Of a DNA stretch of 64,000 nt, positions 51,882 to 61,316 are shown piece after piece (positions within the stretch are counted from its first letter, which is position 1; every line of letters starts with the position of its first letter). The DNA lies in the NCBI GenBank assembly GCA_902801515.1, contig CADCII010000009.1, forward strand, positions 16,899-80,898, given 5' to 3'. The stretch is from an uncultured Lachnospiraceae bacterium (lineage in GTDB: Bacteria; Bacillota; Clostridia; Lachnospirales; Lachnospiraceae). A model generated the notes under the pieces. The model was not told where the DNA came from, searched no databases, and was given only the letters and a program-made list of their open reading frames with translations. The translations under genes and the position numbers were made by a program.

Positions 51882-54353
51882 ATGACAAAGAAAAAAGAAG
51901 TTTCCAAGTTTGATAAAAAAGTATTTCAGGAATCCGTAGAGGATAACCTGCGTTCCCTGTTTCGCAAGAAACTGAAGGATGCGAACAAGCAGGAGATCTT
52001 CCAGGCGGTATCCTATGCTGTCAAAGACGTCATCATCGATGACTGGATGGCAACCACACAGCAGCTGGAGAAAGACGATCCGAAGATCCTGTATTACATG
52101 TCCATGGAATTCCTGATGGGACGTGCCCTGGGCAACTCACTGATCAACCTGAAGGCATACAAGGAAGTCAAGGCCGCTCTGGAAGATATGGGCCTGGACA
52201 TCGATGCTGTGGAAGATCAGGAGAGAGATCCGGCTCTTGGCAACGGCGGTCTTGGAAGACTTGCCGCATGTTTCCTGGATTCTCTGGCAACACTTGGCTA
52301 TCCGGCATACGGCTGCGGTATCCGTTACCGTTTCGGTATGTTCAAGCAGAAGATCGAGAACGGTTATCAGATCGAAGCGCCGGATAACTGGCTGAAGAAC
52401 GGATATCCGTTTGAACTGAAGAGACCGGAATACGCCCGTGAAGTCAAGTTCGGCGGATATGTCCGTGTTGAGTACAATGAGAATACCCACCGCAACAAGT
52501 TTATCCAGGAGAACTACCAGTCTGTACTTGCAGTTCCTTTCGATATCCCGGTCGTCGGTTATGGCAACCATATGGTTGACACTCTCCGTGTATGGGATGC
52601 GGAAGCCATCAACGACTTCCAGCTGGATTCATTTGACAAGGGTGATTACCAGAAGGCTGTCGAGCAGGAGAACCTGGCAAGAAATATCGTCGAGGTCCTG
52701 TATCCGAACGATAACCACTATGCCGGCAAGGAGCTGCGTCTGAAGCAGCAGTATTTCTTCATCTCCGCGTCTGTGCAGGATGCGATCGATCACTATAAGA
52801 GAACGCATACCGATATCAGGAAGTTCTATGAGAAGGCAACCTTCCAGATGAATGATACCCATCCGACCGTTGCAGTCGCTGAGCTGATGAGGATCCTTCT
52901 GGATGAGGAAGGCCTTGAGTGGGATGACGCGTGGGAAGTCACCACAAAGACGGTTGCCTACACGAACCATACCATCATGGCAGAAGCTCTTGAGAAATGG
53001 CCGATCGAACTGTTCTCCAGACTGCTTCCCCGTATCTATCAGATCGTGGAAGAGATCAACCGCCGCTTCCTTCTCGAGATCGAGAAGAAGTTCCCGGGCG
53101 ATCATAACAAGATTGCCAACATGGCGATCATCTATGACGGTCAGGTCAAGATGGCGAACCTTGCGATCGTTGCCGGCTATTCCGTCAACGGCGTTGCGCA
53201 GCTGCACACAGAGATCCTCAAGGCTCAGACCCTCAGGGATTTCTATGAGATGTTCCCGCACAAGTTCAACAACAAGACCAACGGTATCACACAGCGCCGC
53301 TTCCTGCTCCACGGCAACCAGCTGCTTGCAGACTGGGTAACCGATCATATCGGCGACGAATGGGCTGTCGATCTTCCGCAGATTGCGAAGATGAAGGTCT
53401 TTGCGGACGATCCGAAGGCACAGCAGGAATTCATGAACATCAAGTATCAGAACAAGCTGCGCCTGGCGAAGTACATCAAAGAGCACAACGGAATCGACGT
53501 AGATCCGCGCTCCATCTTCGATGTACAGGTCAAGAGACTGCATGAGTACAAGAGACAGCTGATGAACATCCTTCATGTCATGTATCTGTACGACCAGCTG
53601 AAGGATCATCCGGAGATGCCGTTCTATCCGAGAACATTCATCTTCGGCGCCAAGGCTGCTGCAGGCTACCGCAGGGCAAAGATGACCATCAAGCTGATCA
53701 ATTCCGTCGCGGATGTCATCAACAATGACGCTTCCATCAACGGCAAGATCAAGGTTGTCTTTATCGAGGATTACCGTGTATCCAATGCTGAGTGGATCTT
53801 CGCGGCTGCAGACGTCTCCGAGCAGATCTCCACTGCGTCCAAGGAAGCATCCGGAACATCCAACATGAAGTTCATGCTGAACGGCGCTCCGACTCTTGGA
53901 ACCATGGACGGTGCCAATGTTGAGATCGTTGAAGAAGTCGGCGCAGAGAATGCGTTTATCTTCGGCCTGTCCTCTGAAGAGGTCATCAACTTTGAGAACA
54001 ACGGCGGCTATGATCCGAACTATTACTTCAATACCGATCAGGATATCCGCCGTGTACTGATGGAACTCATCAACGGCACATACTCCAACGGTGATATGGA
54101 GATGTTCCGTGAGATCTATGATTCTCTGCTGACCAACAAGTACGGCAATGCAGACCAGTACTTCATTCTTGCCGACTTTAAGTCCTATGACAAGGCAAGA
54201 GCAGACATCGTAGAGGCATATCAGGATGAGGCCCGCTGGGCGAAGATGGCGATCCTGAACATGGCGTCCTCCGGCAAGTTCACCTCTGACCGTACCATCC
54301 AGCAGTATGAAGATGATATCTGGCATCAGGTGCCGATGAAGGTCACGGTATAA
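51882..54353 (+). CDS. glgP: Glycogen/starch phosphorylase
   Basis: The 823-residue enzyme phosphorolyses alpha-1,4-glucan to glucose-1-phosphate. The PLP-binding region reads EASGTSNMKFMLNGA with Lys663. LGNGGLGRLAACFLDSLATL and FQMNDTHPTVAVAELMRILL also match. GGAGG precedes the ATG at 51882. It follows ileS and the 20-bp repeats and may be read from the ileS promoter as well as its own. A strong terminator ends it. No other glycogen genes are adjacent. Confidence 0.96.
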   Translation: MTKKKEVSKFDKKVFQESVEDNLRSLFRKKLKDANKQEIFQAVSYAVKDVIIDDWMATTQQLEKDDPKILYYMSMEFLMGRALGNSLINLKAYKEVKAALEDMGLDIDAVEDQERDPALGNGGLGRLAACFLDSLATLGYPAYGCGIRYRFGMFKQKIENGYQIEAPDNWLKNGYPFELKRPEYAREVKFGGYVRVEYNENTHRNKFIQENYQSVLAVPFDIPVVGYGNHMVDTLRVWDAEAINDFQLDSFDKGDYQKAVEQENLARNIVEVLYPNDNHYAGKELRLKQQYFFISASVQDAIDHYKRTHTDIRKFYEKATFQMNDTHPTVAVAELMRILLDEEGLEWDDAWEVTTKTVAYTNHTIMAEALEKWPIELFSRLLPRIYQIVEEINRRFLLEIEKKFPGDHNKIANMAIIYDGQVKMANLAIVAGYSVNGVAQLHTEILKAQTLRDFYEMFPHKFNNKTNGITQRRFLLHGNQLLADWVTDHIGDEWAVDLPQIAKMKVFADDPKAQQEFMNIKYQNKLRLAKYIKEHNGIDVDPRSIFDVQVKRLHEYKRQLMNILHVMYLYDQLKDHPEMPFYPRTFIFGAKAAAGYRRAKMTIKLINSVADVINNDASINGKIKVVFIEDYRVSNAEWIFAAADVSEQISTASKEASGTSNMKFMLNGAPTLGTMDGANVEIVEEVGAENAFIFGLSSEEVINFENNGGYDPNYYFNTDQDIRRVLMELINGTYSNGDMEMFREIYDSLLTNKYGNADQYFILADFKSYDKARADIVEAYQDEARWAKMAILNMASSGKFTSDRTIQQYEDDIWHQVPMKVTV

Positions 54354-54377
54354 TTTAAAATAAGATAAAAGTGAAAA

Positions 54378-54431
54378 GCCGCCGCATTCTCACATCACTT
54401 AACTGTGAGAATGCGGCGGCCTCTTGTTTTT
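54378..54431 (+). terminator. Strong intrinsic terminator after glgP
   Basis: A perfect 16-bp stem (54378-54393 with 54405-54420) with an 11-base loop is followed by CTCTTGTTTTT. Confidence 0.95.
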
Positions 54432-54451
54432 GCGTTTCAGGGAGTGCCTTT

Positions 54452-56176
54452 TTATGATAATTCGGTTTCCTTCTCGGTCTCAGAGGGTGCGGCGGAAGCC
54501 ACATCTTCGATCAGCTGCGCTTCCAGCGCAGCCGCTTCGTCAGGTGTCTTATTCATAGCATCCGTTATCGTCTGCCATATGGAATCCTGCTCAAACGTCA
54601 GAGCCCATATAGCGGTGCCGCCCAGATCATACTTGGATGTCAGCAGCGTCTTGCGCTGCAGGGACTGAGCGTCCTCGATCCAGATCTCGCACAGAACGCC
54701 GTCGTCAGTATACCATGATACATAGTTCTGGGCGGTCTCTGCATCCCATACAGGCGTGAGGTGCCAGGAATCGAGCGTTGCGGCTACGGAATTCATGGAC
54801 AGTTCTTCACTGTTCACATAGGTGACTCCGTCAGCGTCCGTTGAGGTATACCAGATTCTGGTATAGAACGGGACTGCGCTGATAAGCTTTTTGGCGGGGA
54901 TACCCATACTGAGCAGCTTGCTGATGGCATTCTCTTCGTAAGGAAGGGAGGCTACAGAACCTGCTGATTCAGATCCCGCATAATGCTCGTCATACCCCAT
55001 GGTGATCAGGTAATCCGCGACATGAGCGATCTCAACACGGTTCAGGTAAGCATTGAAATCATACGGCGGCACCAGGTCCACACTGAGAATCAACTTCTCT
55101 TTGCGGCATGCGATAGACATCTCTCTTACGAACTGCGTGTAGCAGAGCGCATCTGCTTCTTCCATATATTCAAAGTCGATGTTGATACCGTCCAGACCCA
55201 GATCCTTAGCGAATCCTATCAGCTGTCCGATGCATCTTCTGCGTGAAGCGGTTGAGGCGAGCATGGCAGAAGTATCCATGTCTGCGGAGAAGTCGCTGAC
55301 AAGTCCCCAGACCTGAAGCCCCTTTGCGTGAGCTTCCTTCACATACGCAGCGGATGCGATCGAATCTACGTTTCCGTCGTTGTCCGCCAGGGAGAACCAG
55401 GTCGGACTGATGGCAGTGACACCGGACATTGCGGCGGTATCATTTTCAAAGTTTTTATTTGAACTCTTGTTCCCAAGCATGTGCCATACGACCGTAACCT
55501 TCTCATCAGGAGCCTGGGACGTATAATCCTGCGGGGTAAAGCCTTCATTGAGAATATTGACTTCGGATGGCTCCGACATCCGGTTTGACTTTACATAGCC
55601 GATAAAACCGTCGATAGTCAGAACACGCATCCAGTGCGGCAGCTCTTCCAGAACCATGACCCGGTCGCCTTTGTTGAGATCGGTCAGAATCGGACTCTTG
55701 ATCCCGCCCTGGTAACGGACAGCGCAGTCCTTGGCAGCCGTCGCGACCAGAGTGTCTCCCCATTTATTTCTGAGGTATACATGCTGCGTCTCTTTCTCGA
55801 AAGAGTACGTCACGTTCGTATACTCGGAAATGAAATCCATGCTCAGGTAGAGCGCAGAGGAAGACTCATCACGCAGAAGAATGATCTCCTTGTAAGTGGC
55901 TTCCGAAGTTGGATCGCTGGTGAGCGCACCGTCGATCACAGTATAGGAAGTCGAGTTGATCGGAATCTCATACGTCTGCAGCGGAGTCGTGAAGATGACA
56001 TTATTCAGCGTCTCATCCCAGTAGAAGCGCTCATTCAGAGAACTGCGCACCAGATCATAAGGGATATACAGAGAACCGCTCTCTGCGACAAGCGCACGCT
56101 CAGGAATGTTTTCGTCCTGAAGTACGATCGCCGCTTCATTATCTGCCATCTCTCCGAAGTATTCCGTGTATGACAT
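54452..56176 (-). pseudogene. Cell-surface SH3/GH18 protein, C-terminal part of a broken gene
   Basis: The frame encodes an N-terminal DUF region, an SH3b-like domain (about 145-205) and a GH18 glycoside hydrolase domain with LDGINIDFEYM (catalytic Glu336). Homologues are membrane-anchored, and the sequence just before the ATG continues as VYLIRRYTPTTKRMSYTEYFG, the usual join between a membrane helix and the surface part. Here the helix is missing, an in-frame stop lies 14 codons upstream of the ATG, and the ATG has no ribosome site. The frame at 56206-56667 probably encodes the original N-terminus. A deletion at a palindrome (56193-56215), or an assembly error, explains this best. Confidence 0.75.
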
Positions 56177-56192
56177 TCTTTTTGTGGTAGGC

Positions 56193-56215
56193 GTATATCT
56201 GCGGATCAGATATAC
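56193..56215. repeat. Palindrome at the gene break
   Basis: GTATATCTG and CAGATATAC form a perfect 9-bp inverted repeat with a five-base loop (CGGAT). The stop codon of the upstream frame and the start of the shifted reading frame both fall in it. Confidence 0.85.
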
Positions 56216-56667
56216 TTTTTATCCGGTTTTCCGGAAGAATTCTCCGGGCCTGCGGCGGAGGAAGAACTGTCCTCTTTACTGTCCTGTGCTTTGTCTGGTG
56301 CTTTATCTGGTTTATCCTTACTCTTACTTTCCGAATCTGCGGTCTTTGGATCTGACGTTTTTGAATCTGTAACTTCCGGATCCGCATCTTCCGAACCTGC
56401 AGCATCCGGATCCGGTGTTTCTGTATCCTCGTCCTCAGATTCGGGAGCGGGGGGAATGTACGCCCTGCCATCTTTTTTGCGCTGTGCGGCAAGCTCAGCT
56501 ACAGCCCTGTCCGTCTCGGCGATAGCTTCTTCCAGCTCTTTCCTGCGGAGTGCTTCGGAGATAACATCGTCTGCCTGGAGCAGAGCGTCCTTCAGGTCGT
56601 CCGACATGAAATCATCGGAAATCCCGGTATTATTCTTACGGTTATTATCATCCTGCATATCAGGCAT
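56206..56667 (-). pseudogene. N-terminal cytoplasmic part of the broken SH3/GH18 gene
   Basis: The 153-residue frame has a helical start (DDLKDALLQADDVISEALRR with a coiled-coil-like stretch after it), then a long acidic Asp/Ser/Lys-rich tail ending GKPDKKYI. There is no membrane segment. In the intact arrangement a membrane helix would follow the KPDKK stretch and lead to the surface domains in the next frame. An alternative is that it is an independent small protein gene; the lack of a ribosome site for the downstream frame argues against that. Confidence 0.6.
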
Positions 56668-56840
56668 ATCCTTTCCTGATCTTTTTCGATATATTTCAGT
56701 CTGCTAACCGTAAGTATAGCAATTCATATATGGCAGTTCGACGCAGAAAATCTTAAGAAAGCCCGAATACTCCTGTAAGATTCCGCAGCACGGCAGGGCA
56801 GCCTGATGTGGTCTGATGTGAGGATATCCGGGCTGTTCTC

Positions 56841-57179
56841 TTACCCGCACCACCCTGGACTGCCGGGGGGATCTCCTGATGGATCCGGCATATTCCGGCA
56901 GCCAGGCAGCGGGGACGGCCGGATCTGTGCCCGGCCCGGTCCTTCGATCCGGTTAAAGTCAATCTCTGTGATCTTCTGTGAACTGCTGTTCTCAGGAATG
57001 AAGTCCATCATATAGGACACACCTTCTCTAAGGCATGTGGCTGCAACCTGTCCGGGTTCCGCCTCCTTTCCGTCCAGGCAAAGACGTATGCCGGCCCGGA
57101 CATATTCCTGCAGGAGGTCGTACATTCCCCTGCACTGTTTTCGGTGACTTCCGATCTGTTCTATCTTTCCATGCTTCAT
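56841..57179 (-). CDS. Hypothetical protein near the transposon edge
   Basis: The 112-residue product starts at an ATG with GGAAAGGA upstream. Residues about 20-75 look like real coding sequence (YDLLQEYVRAGIRLCLDGKE, then a GQVAATCLREGVSYMMDF helix). The last 35 residues turn Pro/Gly/Arg-rich and look out of frame, so the 3' end may be frameshifted or damaged. No family was recognised. It is the last gene before the region that seems to be mobile. Confidence 0.5.
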   Translation of the reverse strand: MKHGKIEQIGSHRKQCRGMYDLLQEYVRAGIRLCLDGKEAEPGQVAATCLREGVSYMMDFIPENSSSQKITEIDFNRIEGPGRAQIRPSPLPGCRNMPDPSGDPPGSPGWCG

Positions 57180-57434
57180 AGCATCAATCCTTTCCTGTCT
57201 GGCGGAGGTGCAGTGTGATGTATCGTTTCCGCCTTCAGAGACCGGAATGTTGCTGACACTGCTATTATATATGTCAGACAATTCGCGCATAAAGCACTAG
57301 TTGTGTGACATAATACAATTCGTGAAAGTGCAGAAAGAAAGACGCCGCAGAGAGGAAAACAGAAGAGGGCAGCAGGCGGAGAGCCTCTTTACAGCCAGGA
57401 GTCCGGGAGATGAGGTTGTATATCTGTTATTTAA

Positions 57435-57644
57435 TCTCCCATTTTCGATTTCAAAAGCAGGCAGTAAAATGCTAATGTTTTACCATTTGACGGGGATGAA
57501 CTGTTACTCTTTTCCCATTTCGAAATTAGAAAAGAATGTATGCAGAAGACCTGTACCAGGTAGTCTGCATACATTTTTTATGCTTCCGAATATAGAAAGA
57601 AATCAGGTATGGATGTCGTTTCCGCATATTGAAAATAAAAGCAA
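57435..57644. repeat. Possible imperfect direct repeats near the element's left side
   Basis: Four AT-rich stretches share a TTCC(C/G)-ATTT-GAAA-type pattern: 57435-57459, 57510-57536, 57583-57604 and 57620-57644. Examples are TCCCATTTCGAAATTAG and TTCCGCATATTGAAAATAA. The spacing is compatible with transposase-binding sites in a Tn7-like end, but the match is loose and promoter AT-richness is an alternative. Confidence 0.3.
57536..57579 (+). terminator. Terminator-like hairpin upstream of the nuclease gene
   Basis: ATGTATGCAGA (57536-57546) pairs with TCTGCATACAT (57564-57574), with an inner ACCTG/CAGGT stem, then TTTTTT. It lies 80 bases before the nuclease start. It could block outside transcription or act as an attenuator. 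The 480-base gap 57180-57659 otherwise holds only the repeats and the hairpin at 57622; no gene is convincing there. Confidence 0.8.
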
Positions 57645-57651
57645 TATGCGG
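57622..57651 (+). promoter_or_regulatory. Inverted repeat covering the nuclease ribosome site
   Basis: CCGCATATTG (57622-57631) and CAATATGCGG (57642-57651) are perfect complements with a 10-base loop. The second arm runs into the GGAGG ribosome site at 57650-57654, so a hairpin here would limit translation. A dimeric repressor site is an alternative. Confidence 0.7.
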
Positions 57652-57659
57652 AGGCGTAT

Positions 57660-59477
57660 ATGGAAAAGAAAAAATCGCTGGCGGAAACGCACCCTGAACT
57701 CGCAGGGCAGTGGCATCCGACGAAGAATGGAGATTTGAAGCCGGAAGATGTGACGGCTGGGAGTAATAAAAAAGTATGGTGGTTCCTGTCATACGATGTC
57801 CCGGAAGATTACCCTGTTGAACATCTGAGAGGCAAGCACTTTGATTTTGAATGGGAGTGCATTATTCAAAGCCGAACAAGAAAAGGAACGGGATGTCCCT
57901 TTTTATCCAATTATGCTGTGTTAAAAGGGTTTAATGACCTGTTGACAGTAAGACCAGATCTTGCAAAGGAATGGCATCCTACGAAGAATGGAAGTTTGAC
58001 ACCGAGTGATGTTCCTGCGGGATCACATAATAAAGCATGGTGGCTCGTACCCTATGACGACCCAAAGACAGGCAAACACTTTGATTTTGAATGGCAGGCT
58101 GAAATATGTTCGCGAATAAGCGGGATAGGATGCCCGTATTTATCCGTGCCGGCAAAAGAAGTGTGGAAGGGGTTTAACGACCTCGCAACAACTCATCCTG
58201 AAATTACAAAACACTGGCACACAAAAAAGAATGGGGATTTGACGCCGGAAAATGTGACTGCAGGTAGTATGAAGAAGGTATGGTGGCTTCTTTCATATGA
58301 CGATCCAGTTACAGGCAGGCATTTTGATTTTGAATGGCAAGATACGGTTAAGAACATAACAAAAAAAGAATGCATCTGCCCCTATTTTTCCAGTCATGCT
58401 AAGTGTTGGCCGGGATTTAATGATCTTGCAACAACTCATCCTGAACTTGCAAAACAGTGGCATCCGATAAAGAACGGAAAACTGACACCGAACGATGTAA
58501 CAGCAAACTACTGGAAAAAGGTCTGGTGGTTGCTTCCGTATGATGATCCTCATACGGGAAAGCACTTTGATTTCGAGTGGGAAGCCACGGTTTGTAACAG
58601 GACCGCAGATCACGGTTGTCCTTATCTTTCTGGACAATCCGTATGGAAGGGGTTTAATGACCTTTTAACTACACATCCTGAGGTTGCAAAAGAATGGCAT
58701 CCGACAAAGAACGGGGATTTGAAACCGGAAGATGTATCAGCAGGAAGCACGAAGAGCGTATGGTGGTATCTTCCATATAATGATCCTCATACGGGAAAAC
58801 ATTTTGATTTTGAGTGGAAAACATCATCTAATAAAAGAACAAGTGGACGTGGTTGTCCGTTTCTTACAGGCAATGCAGTGTGGAAAGGTTTTAACGATCT
58901 CAATACTTTGTATCCTGGGGTTGCGAAAGAATGGCACCCTACAAAAAACGGAAAACTGACACCAGACAATGTAACAGTTGGAAGCCCCAGAAAAACCTGG
59001 TGGTATCTCCCATATGATGATCCTAAAACAGGTAAACATTATGATTTTGAATGGAAAGCAAGTATTGTCAGCCGTGTCCATGGTGCAGGATGTCCTTATC
59101 TGTCGGAATCGCGAGGAGAGCAACATGTTATAAAATATATGTCCTCATATGATTATAAATACGTATATGAAAAAACATTCCCAGACCTGAAAGGAACTGG
59201 AGGCGGGTTCTTGTCGTATGATTTCTATATAGAAGGAACAAATATCCTGATTGAATACCACGGAAAACAGCATTATAAACCCATCGAATACTTTGGTGGT
59301 GAAAAACAGCTCAAAATACAGAAGGAGCACGACCGTCGCAAACGTGAATACGCAAAGAAGCATGGTTACAAACTCGTCGAGATATCCTATAAGCGCGACA
59401 CGTACGAGAAAGTTGCGGCGTATCTGGATGAGCACCTGCTTCCTCTTCTGACGCAGAACCCGCCTGTTCCCACATGA
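57660..59477 (+). CDS. Six treble-clef-like repeats fused to a Vsr/DUF559-like nuclease
   Basis: The 605-residue protein has six repeats of about 75-80 residues, each reading roughly HPE(L/V)AKEWHPTKNG, a VWW-LPYDDP-TGKHFDFEW strand, and R--G-GCP(Y/F)L. This matches the probable zinc-ribbon (treble-clef) family, but the first and last zinc-ligand cysteines are replaced by Leu in all six. The C-terminal 120 residues resemble a Vsr/DUF559 endonuclease: YDFYIEGTNILIEYHGKQH and a HDRRKREYAKKHGYKLVEIS helix. The gene is AT-richer than its neighbours. It may be transposon cargo, possibly a defence or DNA-targeting nuclease. Confidence 0.75.
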   Translation: MEKKKSLAETHPELAGQWHPTKNGDLKPEDVTAGSNKKVWWFLSYDVPEDYPVEHLRGKHFDFEWECIIQSRTRKGTGCPFLSNYAVLKGFNDLLTVRPDLAKEWHPTKNGSLTPSDVPAGSHNKAWWLVPYDDPKTGKHFDFEWQAEICSRISGIGCPYLSVPAKEVWKGFNDLATTHPEITKHWHTKKNGDLTPENVTAGSMKKVWWLLSYDDPVTGRHFDFEWQDTVKNITKKECICPYFSSHAKCWPGFNDLATTHPELAKQWHPIKNGKLTPNDVTANYWKKVWWLLPYDDPHTGKHFDFEWEATVCNRTADHGCPYLSGQSVWKGFNDLLTTHPEVAKEWHPTKNGDLKPEDVSAGSTKSVWWYLPYNDPHTGKHFDFEWKTSSNKRTSGRGCPFLTGNAVWKGFNDLNTLYPGVAKEWHPTKNGKLTPDNVTVGSPRKTWWYLPYDDPKTGKHYDFEWKASIVSRVHGAGCPYLSESRGEQHVIKYMSSYDYKYVYEKTFPDLKGTGGGFLSYDFYIEGTNILIEYHGKQHYKPIEYFGGEKQLKIQKEHDRRKREYAKKHGYKLVEISYKRDTYEKVAAYLDEHLLPLLTQNPPVPT

Positions 59478-59505
59478 ATTGCATTTCCATTGAGAGCACT
59501 GAATT

Positions 59506-59530
59506 AACCGGCACAATGCGTGCCGGTTTT
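59506..59530. terminator. Bidirectional terminator between nuclease and tniQ
   Basis: AACCGGCA (59506-59513) pairs with TGCCGGTT (59521-59528), flanked by TTTT on one side and AATT on the other. It serves two convergent genes. Confidence 0.8.
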
Positions 59531-59532
59531 AA

Positions 59533-61164
59533 TTATGTCTCTTCCGACGGGTTTTGTCCGGAAGTGCTTGTTTCCAGTCTGGCTTTAACTTCGGAATATG
59601 ATATGCGAGGGTGGATTCTCTTCTTACAATGAGGGCAACATAATGCCTTGTTTTTTCCCAGAAACCCCGGCACAGCTCTGAATTCCAAACCACACGTATT
59701 ACACTTAATGGTAATAGAATGGGAACTCCGTGATGCGCAGAAAAACCCTTCGCCGTACATTAAGTCTATTGCTTTACGCATTTTTTCATCGTTGCAGCTC
59801 GAGCACGACAGGTGGTACAAAATCGGAAGACCATGCACGGAGAACTCGGATCCGCAGATATTACAGCGGACGAAGAATGTTGCTGTTCCATCATTTTCTT
59901 CCATCTTCAGGAAAGAATACTGCCCGGAATACCTTTTTTCCAAAATGGCATCATAGTCGTGAGGCGACAGTCTCTTGAAGGGGTTCTCGCACACTCTCAG
60001 CATTTTACCAAACGGTTCCGAACGGGTCAGGTGTGAAACGGGATCCGAATATTCCAGACAGTATTTCCCGTTTTGCTTAAATACTTTCACGCCGTAACGT
60101 CCTCCGGCGGCGCTTACTGCAATGTGCTCCGCATAAGCGTCTGCGGTCATCCCGCGGACGGCACAGGAACAGGGAAGATTGAACCGCCTGCTGTAAGGAG
60201 TATTTACAAGGATCCGCCCGCACCCGGGGCAGATATCGGCGGAAGCGATTCCGTTTTCTTCTTTTTCGTGCTTTGAGCAGGAGGATACGGCATCGCGGAC
60301 ACCCGATGCGGTATCAAAGATCATGTGTGCGAAACGCAGCAGATCGGACAGAGGAGCAGAACCCCGCGAGGTTGCTCCCTGGTTGCGGATAATATCCGGA
60401 ACATCCGAAAGCAGAATGCCGGTCTTCCCGGCATAGTCTTTAATCATATCCTTCAAAACCTTATCCGCATTGCGGAGTTTCGCTCCGAGCGGTTCAAGCG
60501 CCGCGGAGACGGCGGCTGCCAGACCGGCAACATCGGCATTCAGGTTCAGAGAAAGAAGGTCATGGCAGAAACGCGCATAGGATATTTCCGTGTCGAAATC
60601 CGAAATGGAAGGAACGACCTGCGGCAGCATTGAAACGCTGTAATCACATATGACCTCGCTTTGGCCGCACGCGCCATCCCTTTTAGGCGGAAGAACCTTC
60701 AGAATGCATCCGTGTTTATGGCAGACCCGCACACCGGGCATCTGGTGGGAACGATACAGGGTGTGCATGCCGAACAGGAACCCGTTTTTCTTTTCTTCCT
60801 CATAACACTGAGGGCAGACGTGAAATCCGAGGAGCCTGTCATGTGAATAAAACGGATCCGCGCCGCGCGGGAGCGGAGTCCTGTAGAAGCACTGCGCGAT
60901 CACCCTCGTCTGGTTAAACCTGCTCATGAACGGAAAGAGTCCGGGAAAAACGGTGTGCGAGTAAAAGAAATTCAGTTCCGTGCCGGAGGCGGCTTCCGAC
61001 AGAAAATCGAGAAGATAATCGGAAGAGTCGCGCCTCAGGGAAAACCCGGTGAACCCGAACATGTCGTTCAGGGCGTCAACATCCAGAAGGTTCAGTTCTG
61101 CGAGCCTGTGGATATAGGAATAGAGCAGTTCGTCCTCAACGGGCGATACAACAATCGGAAGCAT
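59533..61164 (-). CDS. tniQ: TniQ/TnsD-type target-selection protein
   Basis: The 543-residue protein starts like TniQ (MLPIVVSPVEDELLYSYIHR) and has the TniQ zinc finger Cys117/Cys120 in CPQC and Cys148/Cys153 in VCHKHGC. Its length and C-terminal zinc-ribbon clusters (CPGCGR about 312, CNICG about 434 with CSSC, CNTCG about 488 with CCPHC) match TnsD, which reads the DNA target site and recruits TnsC. AAAGGAG precedes the ATG. A long hairpin folds over this ribosome site and start codon. The nearby attachment site, if any, was not identified. Confidence 0.87.
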   Translation of the reverse strand: MLPIVVSPVEDELLYSYIHRLAELNLLDVDALNDMFGFTGFSLRRDSSDYLLDFLSEAASGTELNFFYSHTVFPGLFPFMSRFNQTRVIAQCFYRTPLPRGADPFYSHDRLLGFHVCPQCYEEEKKNGFLFGMHTLYRSHQMPGVRVCHKHGCILKVLPPKRDGACGQSEVICDYSVSMLPQVVPSISDFDTEISYARFCHDLLSLNLNADVAGLAAAVSAALEPLGAKLRNADKVLKDMIKDYAGKTGILLSDVPDIIRNQGATSRGSAPLSDLLRFAHMIFDTASGVRDAVSSCSKHEKEENGIASADICPGCGRILVNTPYSRRFNLPCSCAVRGMTADAYAEHIAVSAAGGRYGVKVFKQNGKYCLEYSDPVSHLTRSEPFGKMLRVCENPFKRLSPHDYDAILEKRYSGQYSFLKMEENDGTATFFVRCNICGSEFSVHGLPILYHLSCSSCNDEKMRKAIDLMYGEGFFCASRSSHSITIKCNTCGLEFRAVPGFLGKNKALCCPHCKKRIHPRISYSEVKARLETSTSGQNPSEET

Positions 61165-61233
61165 ATAATTCTCCTTTGAAATGACTGCCCTGTCGGAACA
61201 GGGATTGTTATGGTCATTTCAAAGATGCTTCCG
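61156..61233 (-). promoter_or_regulatory. Long hairpin covering tniQ ribosome site and start
   Basis: On the minus strand a 12-bp perfect stem (61174-61185 with 61213-61224) is topped by CCCTGT/ACAGGG (61188-61193 with 61198-61203). A 9-bp outer stem (61156-61164 with 61225-61233) pairs the ATGCTTCCG start region itself. The AAAGGAG ribosome site overlaps the stem, so folded mRNA should block tniQ translation. Confidence 0.8.
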
Positions 61234-61316
61234 TGGCAATGTTTAAAAGGTCGACGCGAAGGGCAAAACAAAAAGCCGGCACACGAAGTGCCGGCCTGCC
61301 GTCGAACCGTATGCTG

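Noticed and set aside
52629..54326. A 565-codon open frame on the minus strand across glgP
   Set aside because: It is a codon-usage shadow of the phosphorylase gene and shows no recognisable domain.
57301..57738. A 145-codon plus-strand frame before the nuclease gene
   Set aside because: It runs through a terminator-like hairpin and an inverted repeat, and overlaps the start of the nuclease gene in another frame. The residues look random.
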